Counted from the first letter of the stretch, positions 51,096 through 59,674 are shown. The stretch: 64,000 bases of DNA from Ignatzschineria larvae DSM 13226 (GCF_038500265.1 NZ_CP150637.1:1203501-1267500); one strand, 5' to 3'. Notes: generated by a model from the sequence alone, not told the origin. A program made the numbers and translations.

Positions 51096-51413
51096 AGGGA
51101 TCTCTTTCTCTTCTCTGTAATAAAGATTATTCAATAATGCTTGAACAATCATAATCGGGGGCAATAATTTGAGCGAACCATCTCATTATCATAACACGCC
51201 CCCTGAAAGTCTTGTATTGAGTACCCGCTGTTGTCTATTATACAGGCAAATTTTTACGGATATTTACGGTTTTATTTATACTATTAGCCTATGATTATCA
51301 ATTTAGGGAAAAGATCCCAAAGTTTGAACATCTCCATCAAGAGATCAAACAATACAAGAGGCATAGATTTAATAACCTCGACTAATGAGGGATAAAACAG
51401 AAGGATCAATATT

Positions 51414-52694
51414 GTGGATTGGCAAGATTGGAAATTAAAAAATCGAGAGAAAATCAAACATATCGTTGGATATGAAGAGAAGTTTGTTGATGAAATTTTA
51501 AGTAAAATCCCAGAGATCACTCCATCAGATCTCTTTGCGCAATTTCCCTTTAAAGATCATAGAGGTCATAACCGATATATCGATTTTATGATCTTCAACC
51601 GGGAAAAGGGCTATCAACTTCCTATTGAGCTTGACGGCTACTCGAAGATTAATAATAAAGAGTATCGCGTCTTCAATGATTTCTTAGAACGGCAAAATGA
51701 TCTCATTCAACAATTTGGTATCGTGCTACGCTATACCAATAAAAAAGCCTTCAGACATCAAGACGAAGTCAGAAAAGAGATTCGAAATGCCCTTCGATTA
51801 CAAGCTAATCGACAAGTTACCGAGCAACTTAAACAGACTCAAATCCAAGCATTAATTGATGAGTATGAAGCTAAAATTGCCCAATATGAATCGCAACAAA
51901 CCGCTGAAGTAAATAACAACGATCAGGAATCTTCAGAACATCTTAAAGAACAGCAACAAGAGATCGCTCTCGTCAAACAAAGCTTATCTCTCTTTAAACA
52001 GAATCATCTGCATGAGCTTGAAAGCATGCAACAAGCGCTCTCTAACCTTAAAAATTGGCAAAACTCAGAGCTTGGTTCTGTGACAACGGAAATAAAAAAG
52101 ACGCTCTATATCGGCATCGCAGTCATTGCTATTTTACTTATCATTGGATTTCTATTTTTTAGCACTGATAAATCTAATCAGAGTAACTCTGCTGCTAACA
52201 ATATAGAGATAGCAGCGGCTAATTCTCCGATCAATGAGCCTTCAGCAATGCTTCAATCTTCTGAAACGATCAATAACCAGGGCAACCTGCAAAAAGCGGA
52301 TCCGCCTAGTAATGATTCTATCTCTAACAAACAAGCCTTATCACATAATGAGATAGCGCCTCATAAACAAAATGTGGCCATTTCATCCAACGACGCAACA
52401 ACTTCTCCTAGCTATATTACGGCGCAAGAAGCATCTCAATATATCGGCCAATCAAAATTAGTCTGCGGTAATATCGTCGAAGAAAAGACTTTTGCAAAAG
52501 GGATATTCCTCAATTTTGACCGCCCTTATCCTAATACACCATTAACGATTGTACTTTGGGATAATAAAAATAGTGATAGTGCGCAATTACAAGCAAAAGC
52601 CACTGAGAAAAGATGGCTTTGTATTGAAGGGAAAATAGAATCTTACAAGAATAAACCTCGCATTAACTTACGCTCTTTAGAACAAATTCATTAA
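51414..52694 (+). CDS. membrane-anchored DUF559/VSR-like nuclease with C-terminal OB-like domain
   Basis: A 426-residue three-part protein. Residues about 15-130 look like a restriction-endonuclease fold of the DUF559/VSR type: RYIDFMI (Asp57), PIELDGYSK (Glu72, Asp74), ERQNDLIQQFGIVLRYT. A coiled coil (about 135-225) and one membrane helix (231-249) follow, then a Ser/Asn-rich linker and a domain from about 334 to 426 with Cys351 and Cys403, FLNFDRPYP, LTIVLWDN. The second gene encodes a secreted relative of this last domain. Start is GTG 51414, preceded by AAGGAT. If the N-terminus is cytoplasmic the OB-like part is periplasmic. No known defence genes adjoin it. Confidence 0.72.
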   Translation: MDWQDWKLKNREKIKHIVGYEEKFVDEILSKIPEITPSDLFAQFPFKDHRGHNRYIDFMIFNREKGYQLPIELDGYSKINNKEYRVFNDFLERQNDLIQQFGIVLRYTNKKAFRHQDEVRKEIRNALRLQANRQVTEQLKQTQIQALIDEYEAKIAQYESQQTAEVNNNDQESSEHLKEQQQEIALVKQSLSLFKQNHLHELESMQQALSNLKNWQNSELGSVTTEIKKTLYIGIAVIAILLIIGFLFFSTDKSNQSNSAANNIEIAAANSPINEPSAMLQSSETINNQGNLQKADPPSNDSISNKQALSHNEIAPHKQNVAISSNDATTSPSYITAQEASQYIGQSKLVCGNIVEEKTFAKGIFLNFDRPYPNTPLTIVLWDNKNSDSAQLQAKATEKRWLCIEGKIESYKNKPRINLRSLEQIH

Positions 52695-52730
52695 TCCTAT
52701 TAATAACAGGTTCCTTATAGGCGATTATCT

Positions 52731-53102
52731 ATGTGTAAAAAAATCATTTGTATTGTTTTTAGTCTGCTCTGCTTAAGCGCCATTGCAAGCGCTAATGAGA
52801 CCAAAATTGAGGCTTTCAAAGCGCCGTTTTATCTTAATCAATCGGTATTGGCTTGCGGAAAGTTAGCAGAAATTAAACATTTCAAGAATCGCCATTATCT
52901 TAATCTCGATGCACCTTTCCCCAAACAGACGCTAACTTTATTAATATGGGATAATCACTATCCTCAATTTGAAGAGAAATTGGGTAAACTCGACCAATAT
53001 CTTAATCGCCGATTTTGTGCTCTAGGCGTTATTGAACAATATAATGATCAATTACAAATTAAATTGAGCAATCCTCATTTCCTACGCTTAATGACTCCAT
53101 AA
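52731..53102 (+). CDS. secreted OB-like protein, paralogue of upstream C-terminal domain
   Basis: A 123-residue protein with a signal peptide (MCKKIICIVFSLLCLSAIAS, cleavage near ANA/ANE). The mature part matches the last 93 residues of the upstream nuclease: LACGKL/LVCGNI, HYLNLDAPFP/FLNFDRPYP, LTLLIWDN/LTIVLWDN, RFCALGVIEQY/WLCIEGKIESY, with two Cys conserved (42 and 96), plausibly a periplasmic disulfide. It starts 36 bases after the nuclease gene and is probably in one operon with it. Function unknown; binding nucleic acid or a partner protein is inference from the likely OB fold. Confidence 0.72.
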   Translation: MCKKIICIVFSLLCLSAIASANETKIEAFKAPFYLNQSVLACGKLAEIKHFKNRHYLNLDAPFPKQTLTLLIWDNHYPQFEEKLGKLDQYLNRRFCALGVIEQYNDQLQIKLSNPHFLRLMTP

Positions 53103-53108
53103 AGCATA

Positions 53109-53143
53109 AAAAAACCTGAGTAGATTTTAATCTGCACTCAGGT
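53109..53143. terminator. bidirectional terminator between OB gene and adh
   Basis: ACCTGAGTAGATT pairs with AATCTGCACTCAGGT (two unpaired bases), stem 53114-53143. On the minus strand seven T follow, so it is mainly the terminator of the alcohol dehydrogenase gene. Confidence 0.82.
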
Positions 53144-53189
53144 ATCTATGATTCATTACAATTTTTAATTGCGAGTTAGAGCTAATTCA

Positions 53190-54239
53190 TTATTTAAAAT
53201 CAGCCACATCAATCACAAAACGATATTTCACATCGCTTTTTTGCATCCTCTCATAAGCTTCATTGATCTCTTCCATTTTAATCACTTCCACATCTGCAGT
53301 GATATTATGCTGACCGCAGAAATCTAATAGTTCTTGGGTCTCTTGAATACCACCAATCACAGAGCCGGCAATAGTGCGTCTTCCGAGAATCAATGGCACT
53401 GTATTGACTTCATCAAGATTCCCTAAATAGCCCACCAATACCAATGTTCCATTCAATGTTAACGTAGGGATATACGGCGAAAGATCATGGTTGTTAGGTA
53501 CAGTGTCGATAATGAGATCAAACTGATTAGCAACAGCTTCCATTGCCTTTTCGTCTGTTGACAAGACAATATGGTGCGCACCTAATCGCTTTGCATCTTC
53601 CACTTTATTTAAAGAACGCGTAAAAAGTGTCACATCCGCCCCTAATGCATTCGCTAATTTAAGCGCCATATGCCCAAGCCCACCTAATCCTACAACAGCC
53701 ACCTTACTACCTTTACCGACATTCCAATGACGAAGCGGTGACCAAGTGGTAATCCCGGCGCAGACAATCGGTGGCGTACTTTTAAGATCGAGATTCTCCG
53801 GCACTTTTAATACAAAATCTTCTGTACAGATCATCACTTTTGAGTAACCACCATAGGTTGGTCGATGATCATGCCGATCGACATCGCTATAGGTGCTAAC
53901 ATTGCCCTCTTCACAATATTGCTCTAATCCTGCTTGGCAAGGATTACAAGTCCGGCAAGAATCCACCATACAGCCGACAGCGACAAGATCTCCTACTTGA
54001 AATTTTGTAACCTCACTACCCACTTCCGTCACTCGCCCGACAACCTCGTGTCCCGGTACGATAGGATAAGTCGAATCGCCCCAATCGTTTTCTACTTGAT
54101 GCAGATCAGAATGGCAGACACCGCAATAGAGTACATCAAACACCACATCATCCGGCCGAGGATCCCGACGCTCAAAAGTGTAAGGTCTCAGTGCATCTTT
54201 CGCCTCATACGCTGCAAAACCATTGACCGTTCTAGCCAT
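53190..54239 (-). CDS. zinc-dependent alcohol/aldehyde dehydrogenase, YahK-like
   Basis: A 349-residue medium-chain dehydrogenase that reduces aldehydes with NADPH in the characterised relatives. The catalytic zinc site shows Cys42 and His64 (GVCHSD, PGHEVVG), and the structural zinc Cys are 95, 98, 101 and 109. The nucleotide-binding motif VVGLGGLGHMALKLA is present. The start at 54239 (MARTVNGFAAYEAKD) follows AAGGAG; the longer frame from 54266 is not needed. The YahK/cinnamyl-alcohol dehydrogenase group fits best. Substrate not predictable. Confidence 0.9.
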   Translation of the reverse strand: MARTVNGFAAYEAKDALRPYTFERRDPRPDDVVFDVLYCGVCHSDLHQVENDWGDSTYPIVPGHEVVGRVTEVGSEVTKFQVGDLVAVGCMVDSCRTCNPCQAGLEQYCEEGNVSTYSDVDRHDHRPTYGGYSKVMICTEDFVLKVPENLDLKSTPPIVCAGITTWSPLRHWNVGKGSKVAVVGLGGLGHMALKLANALGADVTLFTRSLNKVEDAKRLGAHHIVLSTDEKAMEAVANQFDLIIDTVPNNHDLSPYIPTLTLNGTLVLVGYLGNLDEVNTVPLILGRRTIAGSVIGGIQETQELLDFCGQHNITADVEVIKMEEINEAYERMQKSDVKYRFVIDVADFK

Positions 54240-54316
54240 AACAAAACTCCTTGTGAATAGTGACAATAATTCCTAAATAGGAGTATTTATTGTAGCATTT
54301 TCAAATTGACCTGTTA

Positions 54317-55061
54317 TTACTTGCTATCATTACTCTTAGATTTATTTTGCCTATTTTCTTTAGGAATCCATATAAGATCCTTTTTGGGACTTTGGAGTCC
54401 ATCGATATGTTCAAATAACTCTGGATTAATATCAATACCCATCGGATCTAATATAAAGTCAATCCCTTCCCTTCTAGCTAATTTTGCAGCAGGTACAAAA
54501 TCTGCATCGCCTGCAATCAAAATTATTTGTTTAACAAGCTTTTTCAAGGTTAATGATGATATATCGATTCCAATTTTCATATCGACACCTTTTTGTCTAA
54601 AAGATGGCTCTACGTCATTTTCAGTAATATCTTCTAGTTTTTTTCTTCCTTTTAAGAGATCTTGAATAACTCTATTTTTGTAGGTCCAACTAGTATTCGT
54701 AATTTTTCCAAATCGTAAAGCTACTTTTCTCAATTTTTTAAGCTCAATATGTAATGCTGTTCTAAATAGATATTCTTTAGTCTTGGTTGAATCATAAGCA
54801 ACTTTAGAAATTGGGTTATGTCCTTTATATTGAGCAGGAGGGCAATCATAAAAGAAAATTCTATAGAGATCTCTCTTTCTGCTATTTCCTTTCGCATTCA
54901 AATGAGACAAAGCATATTCAAAAATAAAAGTTGCTACTTTTTTAGAATCATAACAAATATCATCTACTTCTTGTTGGGATAATCCTTTAGGATATTTGTT
55001 GCTTAAATAACGAGATCTTTTTATCAAAAAAGCACCATCAATTCATATGGCTGTTGGCATT
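54317..55061 (-). pseudogene. NYN-domain nuclease gene with in-frame TGA at codon 6
   Basis: The natural start is ATG 55061, with GAGG 9 bases upstream. The reading is Met-Pro-Thr-Ala-Ile, then TGA (55044-55046), then IDGAFLIKRSRYLSNKYP and on to residue 236 counted from a TTG at 55027. IDGAFLIKR is the conserved first strand of NYN nucleases and carries a metal-binding Asp, so the frame is clearly continuous across the stop. The rest is intact: RIFFYDCPPAQ, RQKGVDMKIGIDI (Asp149, Asp155), IAGDADFVPAAKLA. Restart at TTG would lose the first Asp and has no ribosome-binding site. So it is a broken gene, a sequencing error or a recoded stop. Its base composition is more AT-rich than its neighbours, suggesting transfer. 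Confidence 0.8.
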
Positions 55062-55072
55062 TAATATTACCT

Positions 55073-55148
55073 CAAAAAAAACAAAAGCCCGGTGGTTCGG
55101 CACTACCTTAAATAGAGTGGTAGGCTTACTGCAACCGGGCATATAATG
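55073..55148 (-). ncRNA. candidate structured small RNA upstream of the NYN gene
   Basis: A compact unit on the minus strand: a promoter (55155-55183), then a hairpin with outer stem GCCCGGT/ACCGGGC (55087-55093 with 55134-55140) and inner stem CTACC/GGTAG (55103-55107 with 55119-55123), then TTTTGTTTTTTTT, then the NYN gene's ribosome-binding site. The two strands of the internal loop are alike (GCAGTAAGCC and GCCGAACC). Transcripts should end at the T-run or read through to the nuclease gene. Start and end are estimates. I do not know its family. Confidence 0.55.
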
Positions 55149-55154
55149 ATTTAT

Positions 55155-55183
55155 ATGTTACTTATCTACATAAATATTGTCAA
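55155..55183 (-). promoter_or_regulatory. promoter of the small RNA / NYN nuclease unit
   Basis: Read on the minus strand: TTGACA at 55178-55183, 17 bases, then TAACAT at 55155-55160. The -35 is consensus and the -10 matches 4 of 6. This is the best promoter in the region. Confidence 0.55.
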
Positions 55184-55337
55184 AATATTTATAAGCTTAT
55201 GCTGCCCGTTCGTGGTTACCTAGAAGGAATTTACTGTAAATCTAACTATCATCTTAAATTTCAAGATTTTGTGTTCTCTTACCTTTATTTTTCAGTCAGA
55301 TTCAACTCATTGAATTTATGCAAATTTTTAAAGAGCA

Positions 55338-55372
55338 AAAAAATAGGGTTTCGATACAAAACACCCTATATA
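55338..55372 (-). terminator. orphan terminator on the minus strand
   Basis: ATAGGGT (55343-55349) pairs with ACCCTAT (55363-55369). On the minus strand it is followed by seven T. The only upstream candidate is the small open reading frame at 55420-55524, so it marks an unknown short transcript. Confidence 0.55.
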
Positions 55373-55419
55373 AAAATATAGTATATTATTATAGCAATAT
55401 TAATTTTTTTAATTATTAA

Positions 55420-55524
55420 TTAAAAATCAAAACAAAGTGTATTATCAAGCATAAGTATCTGAAATCCATAAGGTTGTTCATGACACTGGCTCTCTTTACT
55501 GATAAATGCCCGCTTTTCACCCAT
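55420..55524 (-). CDS. possible small protein, 34 residues
   Basis: A small minus-strand frame, MGEKRAFISKESQCHEQPYG and 14 more residues. TAGG lies 6 bases before the ATG, and a terminator with seven T lies about 50 bases beyond the stop codon. No family recognised. It could be chance; the terminator is the main reason to list it. Confidence 0.2.
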   Translation of the reverse strand: MGEKRAFISKESQCHEQPYGFQILMLDNTLCFDF

Positions 55525-55586
55525 AATAACCTACTTTTTTACAGTACAATGATGCCTTTCATTATTATTCGATATTATAAAATATT

Positions 55587-56435
55587 ATGGCTAAAAAAAG
55601 ACGTACCAATAAAAATCAGAAACAAGTTGCTAATATTGCAAACAAATTCTTTCAGAAGAAGAATCCCATTTATTGGCTTTTAGGCATTATCGTGCTCATG
55701 GTGGGGGCTTATTTTACCGACTTTGATATTCGCCAATTTGAATTCCCCAAAGATCAAGAAGCTCGGCAACGGGTTATCTCTGAACAGAATTTTAATAAGG
55801 CTAAAACTGAACTTATCAAAATCTACAAAGCGCATCCTGAACAGAAAGAGTTCTATTGTGGTTGTGATTTCTCTTGGGAAGGTCGTAAGGGGATTGTTGA
55901 TCTGAAAAGCTGTGGTTATAAAGTTCGTAAAAATGAGGTACGCGCCAACCGAATTGAATGGGAACATGTGATGCCAGCCCATGCTTTTGGTAATCAACTT
56001 CAATGCTGGCAAAATGGAGGGCGAAAGGCTTGTCAGTCGGAACCTCACTATAGTGTAAAATTTAATACAATGGAAGGCGATATGCATAATCTCCAGCCCG
56101 CTGTAGGGGAGGTCAATGCGGATCGTTCTAATTTTGGTTTTAATGAGTTCACGAAAACTTTTAATCAATATGGCCAATGTCAATTTGCAACCGATTTTAA
56201 AAATCGTCAGGTACAACCCCGTAATGAGATTAAAGGGATGATTGCTAGAACTTACCTCTATATGGCTGATCGCTATGGATTAAATCTCTCCAAGAATGAA
56301 AAACGTCTAATGAGCGCTTGGAATAAGAGTTATCCCGTACAAAGATGGGAATGTGAGCGTAATCGGATTATTGAATCGGTACAAGGCAATGATAATCCCT
56401 TTATTACTCAGCAATGCCAAGCACGAGGACTTTAA
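55587..56435 (+). CDS. endonuclease I (EndA-like), membrane-anchored
   Basis: A 282-residue nonspecific DNase of the endonuclease I/beta-beta-alpha-metal family. The active-site segment is RIEWEHVMPAH (Glu126, His127, His132), followed by GDMHNLQPAVGEVNADRSNFGF with the Asn ligand. Instead of a cleaved signal peptide it has a basic N-terminus (MAKKRRTNKN) and one membrane helix at about 27-43, so the nuclease part is tethered in the periplasm. Several Cys pairs (CGC, C109, C140, C148) may form disulfides. E. coli EndA and Vibrio Dns are released from a signal peptide; the anchor is unusual. Confidence 0.88.
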   Translation: MAKKRRTNKNQKQVANIANKFFQKKNPIYWLLGIIVLMVGAYFTDFDIRQFEFPKDQEARQRVISEQNFNKAKTELIKIYKAHPEQKEFYCGCDFSWEGRKGIVDLKSCGYKVRKNEVRANRIEWEHVMPAHAFGNQLQCWQNGGRKACQSEPHYSVKFNTMEGDMHNLQPAVGEVNADRSNFGFNEFTKTFNQYGQCQFATDFKNRQVQPRNEIKGMIARTYLYMADRYGLNLSKNEKRLMSAWNKSYPVQRWECERNRIIESVQGNDNPFITQQCQARGL

Positions 56436-56445
56436 TTCAATTAGT

Positions 56446-56617
56446 TATGGTAAATTTGGTGTAAAAAATGGTTTTGAGCAGAGAATAAGTGGTTTTAAAA
56501 AAAGATAAAACCTTACACAACAACGCTTGCAAGATGCCGGATAGAATAGTTTCCTTGCCTCGATCAGCCGATGCGCCGGCATTTAAATAATGCTTATTAT
56601 GAACTGATCTTACTCTA
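56446..56617 (+). repeat. MITE-like repeat, copy F
   Basis: About 172 bp, from TATGGTAAATTTGGTGTAAA to GAACTGATCTTACTCTA, with core TTGCAAGATGCCGGATAGAA and GATGCGCCGGCATTTAAATA. The terminal inverted repeats carry a few substitutions. It lies between the convergent ends of endA and the copZ-like gene. Confidence 0.85.
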
Positions 56618-56743
56618 CATCAATTCACTTCCTCGAATAATCATTCAATAGCAAATAGCAGATCATCGAGAGGCCATCGTCGTGACAGGATGGCCTTTCC
56701 TTTTGATGAGGAATAGATTCCATTCCTCTACTTGTCAATTCGG

Positions 56744-56962
56744 TTATTCTCCAACAACCGTTGCGGCAAAACCAATATCATCAATGACCTCGATAATAGC
56801 GCCGATCGAGATGATCTTCTCTTCAAATTCAACTTCTGTCTCTTTCTTATCAACACTAGAAGTCGCGCTAATCACGCCATCTAACTCATTTAACGCGCCA
56901 TCAATGCTAGAGGTGCAATGACCACAACTAATTTCAGGGATACTTAATACGACTTTTTTCAT
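56744..56962 (-). CDS. heavy-metal-associated domain protein (CopZ-like)
   Basis: A 72-residue single HMA domain. The metal site is ISCGHCTSSI with Cys13 and Cys16; the remaining pattern (ALNELDGVISATSSVDKKET) is the usual beta-alpha-beta fold. Such proteins carry Cu(I) or a related ion to P-type ATPases, but no ATPase gene is adjacent. The start at 56962 is set by AGGAG upstream; a frame from 56998 would add 12 residues. Confidence 0.85.
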   Translation of the reverse strand: MKKVVLSIPEISCGHCTSSIDGALNELDGVISATSSVDKKETEVEFEEKIISIGAIIEVIDDIGFAATVVGE

Positions 56963-57179
56963 GGAAATACTCCTATTTGAGTTTATGATATTAATCATTC
57001 TCTTGAGGCTTTCAGATCGCTATACGAATCGAAAGCACAATGATGTTATACCTGGTACCATATCTAGTCTATCAAACTTTAACCGAAGACGTTTGCCCCA
57101 TTTGCCGGCAATACATAATGCAATGTACCTCCCCTAATTCATTGCACCCACCTTGATTCTCTACTATTGTGAGCTAATT

Positions 57180-58139
57180 ATGCCCCAATCATCTAATCAT
57201 TCTCCGCAAAACTTAGTTTCCCTAATGAACAGCAAAATCACCATCATCGGTGCTGGTTGGTTGGGCTCCGCTCTAGCGCTTAGCTTAGCAGAAGCGGGTG
57301 TAGATGTAATTGCGACCAAACGACCAATGATCGATCATCAAATGATCATTGCCAATAGTCAAATTCGCTATTACCCATTTCAAATACAAGATATGGCTAA
57401 TCTTAATCTAGAGAATTTAAGCCTTGAGCAAAAAGCCTATTTTGCTGAGTTGTTTAACGATCGAACGGTGATTTTTACACTGCCACCGAGTGCATTTCAG
57501 CAACAAAAAGCAAAATCTGCCCCTCAAGAAAATCGACTAACATCAAAGAAATTAACACAGGAACAGTTTAAAGAGATAGAAAATACCATTCAATCATTTC
57601 TCTCAATCGCCTTAAAATTTGGCGTAAAAAAATTATTCTATACAAGTTCAACATCTGTATATGGCAATAGTAGCGGTATTATTAATGAAGCATTGCCGGC
57701 AATCCCCCAAACGGAATCTGCACAGATTTGCCGATTGTTAGAAACTGCCTTTATTGCAAGCCCAATTCCGGCAACTATTCTTCGTCTTGCCGGGCTTATT
57801 GGCCCTAATCGCCATCCGGTCTATCATCTGAGCGGCAGAAGCAATATCGTAAGCCCTTACCAACTGATTAATTTAGTACATCAAACAGATGTCATTACCG
57901 CAATCTCGATGTTGATTACTCGAACCACTCCTGAACAAAATGAGATATACAACATCGTTTCACCCTGCCAGCCTACTCGTATTTGCTACTATGAAGCCGT
58001 CGCACGGCGCTTGCAACTTCCATTGCCACAATTTGCAGATGCGATGCCGGAACTTAAAAAGATCATTGATGGTAGCCGTATTACTGAAAATGGTGATTTT
58101 AGTTATCAGCAATTAGATTTAGTCAATGCGCCTTTATAG
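57180..58139 (+). CDS. NAD(P)-binding epimerase-like protein (YeeZ-like)
   Basis: A 319-residue Rossmann-fold protein. The dinucleotide site is ITIIGAGWLGSALALSLAEAG, followed later by LFYTSSTSVYGN, with the Y of a YGN instead of the usual extended-SDR YxxxK, and LRLAGLIGPNRHP. This fits YeeZ-type proteins, whose substrate is unknown. The start at 57180 is preferred; ATG 57225 (MNSKITIIGAGWLG) is possible and would give a shorter N-terminus. No functional partners adjoin. Confidence 0.75.
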   Translation: MPQSSNHSPQNLVSLMNSKITIIGAGWLGSALALSLAEAGVDVIATKRPMIDHQMIIANSQIRYYPFQIQDMANLNLENLSLEQKAYFAELFNDRTVIFTLPPSAFQQQKAKSAPQENRLTSKKLTQEQFKEIENTIQSFLSIALKFGVKKLFYTSSTSVYGNSSGIINEALPAIPQTESAQICRLLETAFIASPIPATILRLAGLIGPNRHPVYHLSGRSNIVSPYQLINLVHQTDVITAISMLITRTTPEQNEIYNIVSPCQPTRICYYEAVARRLQLPLPQFADAMPELKKIIDGSRITENGDFSYQQLDLVNAPL

Positions 58140-58394
58140 AGCATCTACTTATTTTTATCTCGTTCAATTTAAATAGGTTATTTCATATAAACTATCTATT
58201 TATTAGATGTTTATTATCGATATTTATTGATGATTATTAATAATTAGGCATATCGTATTTGAAATATCCTTATAATTATTTAAGCTAGTTATTGAAGCTA
58301 GTTATTTGAGCTCATCATTAATTGACTATTGTGAGGTATTTACAGAAAGCTCACGATACTATTCCCTATAATCAAAAAGGATTAACTCACGATT

Positions 58395-59396
58395 ATGAAC
58401 TTATTTCATATTCAACGCGGCTACTTTAAAGATAGCTTTGTTTTCTTAGGAAGTATGATTCTCAGTGCGTTGATTGCCGCCCAATTTATGGGATTGCGAG
58501 GCGCGATTGTTTGGACCTCTTTCTCTGTGCTTTGTACTTATTCGCTCTATAACGCTAAGCCCGATCGCTCGAATTACCTCTATCTTATTCTCTGGATGGC
58601 ATTAGTGCTTGGAAGTGCTTATGTTGGGCAGATGCTCCATTTGACTTGGTGGTTTTATCTCTATCTCTTTATTTTAAGCTATTTCTACTACTATCTCTTT
58701 GGACGAGATCCTGTTTTTGACCGTGCGATGCGCTTCGCCATTATTCTATCAACCATAGGAACCGCATTACCTAAAATTACCGATGGCTTACCGATAGGCT
58801 CGGCAATTGGTACAATCTCGGCGCTCATTGTTTGCCACATTTTATTGCGCAAAAATATGGATCTTGAAGCCTTTAAACAAGGGGTTTTTAGTCAAGATCT
58901 CTTTCGGCTACAAACCCATCTGATTCCACGCGCCCTTATTTATAGCCTTGGAATGTTCCTAACTCTACTTATTCCTCATTATCTCGGCATTGAGAAAAAT
59001 TATTGGGCAACCATTACCTTTGTCATGGTGATGCCACCGAAAGCCTCAACCGTTTTCCATAACTCTCTCCTTCGTTTCTTAGGAAGTATTGTGGCAGTAC
59101 TTGCACTCTTTCTATTATTCCAAGTTCCACAATATCTACCGCAGATGAATGAGACTTACTATATGATTGGGCTGCTCTTTATTTTCTCTTTTATCTTGCC
59201 CTTGAGCTTTACAAAGGGATTCACGACAGTAACGTTCTGGGTCACCTGTTATAGTTTAGTGATGGTAGAACTAGGAATGTATTGGAATCACCCTGTTTTA
59301 GCGCTATTAACTGATCGTATTGTAGAAACGGCTCTTGGCGGGATTATCGCGATTATTACTAGCTGGATTCTAAAGATTATGCGTCAACAGGATTAA
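58395..59396 (+). CDS. FUSC-type membrane protein
   Basis: A 333-residue inner-membrane protein with roughly ten hydrophobic segments in two groups (about 15-150 and 175-325). The second group has NYWATITFVMVMPPKAS, FTTVTFWVTCYSLVM and the closing DRIVETALGGIIAIITS, the FUSC/aromatic-acid-exporter signature. The family exports aromatic or other organic acids in E. coli (AaeB) but it lacks the large soluble domain of AaeB. The substrate is unknown and no partner (periplasmic adaptor) gene is adjacent. Confidence 0.75.
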   Translation: MNLFHIQRGYFKDSFVFLGSMILSALIAAQFMGLRGAIVWTSFSVLCTYSLYNAKPDRSNYLYLILWMALVLGSAYVGQMLHLTWWFYLYLFILSYFYYYLFGRDPVFDRAMRFAIILSTIGTALPKITDGLPIGSAIGTISALIVCHILLRKNMDLEAFKQGVFSQDLFRLQTHLIPRALIYSLGMFLTLLIPHYLGIEKNYWATITFVMVMPPKASTVFHNSLLRFLGSIVAVLALFLLFQVPQYLPQMNETYYMIGLLFIFSFILPLSFTKGFTTVTFWVTCYSLVMVELGMYWNHPVLALLTDRIVETALGGIIAIITSWILKIMRQQD

Positions 59397-59462
59397 CGAA
59401 TGAAGGTGTGAATGAATCAACTTAGATTGAACATACGACTTCAACATGCATGAATCAATGAA

Positions 59463-59630
59463 CAGATCAGTTCAAAATAAGCTTATTTAAATGCCGGCGC
59501 ATCGGTTGTACAAAACAAGGAAGCTGTTCTATCCGGCACCTTGCAAGTGTTGTTGAGTAAGGTTTTATCTTCTTGTAAAATCAAATACTAGCTGCTTAAA
59601 AACCATTTTTCTTAAACCAACTTTACTATA
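59463..59630 (-). repeat. MITE-like repeat, copy G
   Basis: A reversed copy of about 168 bp. Read on the minus strand it starts TATAGTAAAGTTGGTTTAAG, has TGCAAGGTGCCGGATAGAAC and GATGCGCCGGCATTTAAATA, and ends AAGCTTATTTTGAACTGATC, its right inverted repeat eroded. It lies between the convergent ends of the FUSC-type gene and the BCCT gene. Confidence 0.85.
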
Positions 59631-59674
59631 ATTTAAGGGCCTGACATAGATAAGATGATTCTCTAAGAATAACA

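Noticed and set aside
55199-55381. 60-codon plus-strand frame in the AT-rich gap
   Set aside because: No ribosome-binding site, no family, and it crosses the minus-strand terminator at 55338.
55680-56216. 178-codon minus-strand frame inside endA
   Set aside because: Opposite the conserved nuclease core; composition and lack of a start signal mark it as a shadow.
58300-58330. Short direct repeat AAGCTAGTTATT upstream of the FUSC-type gene
   Set aside because: Only two copies in AT-rich sequence; likely chance.
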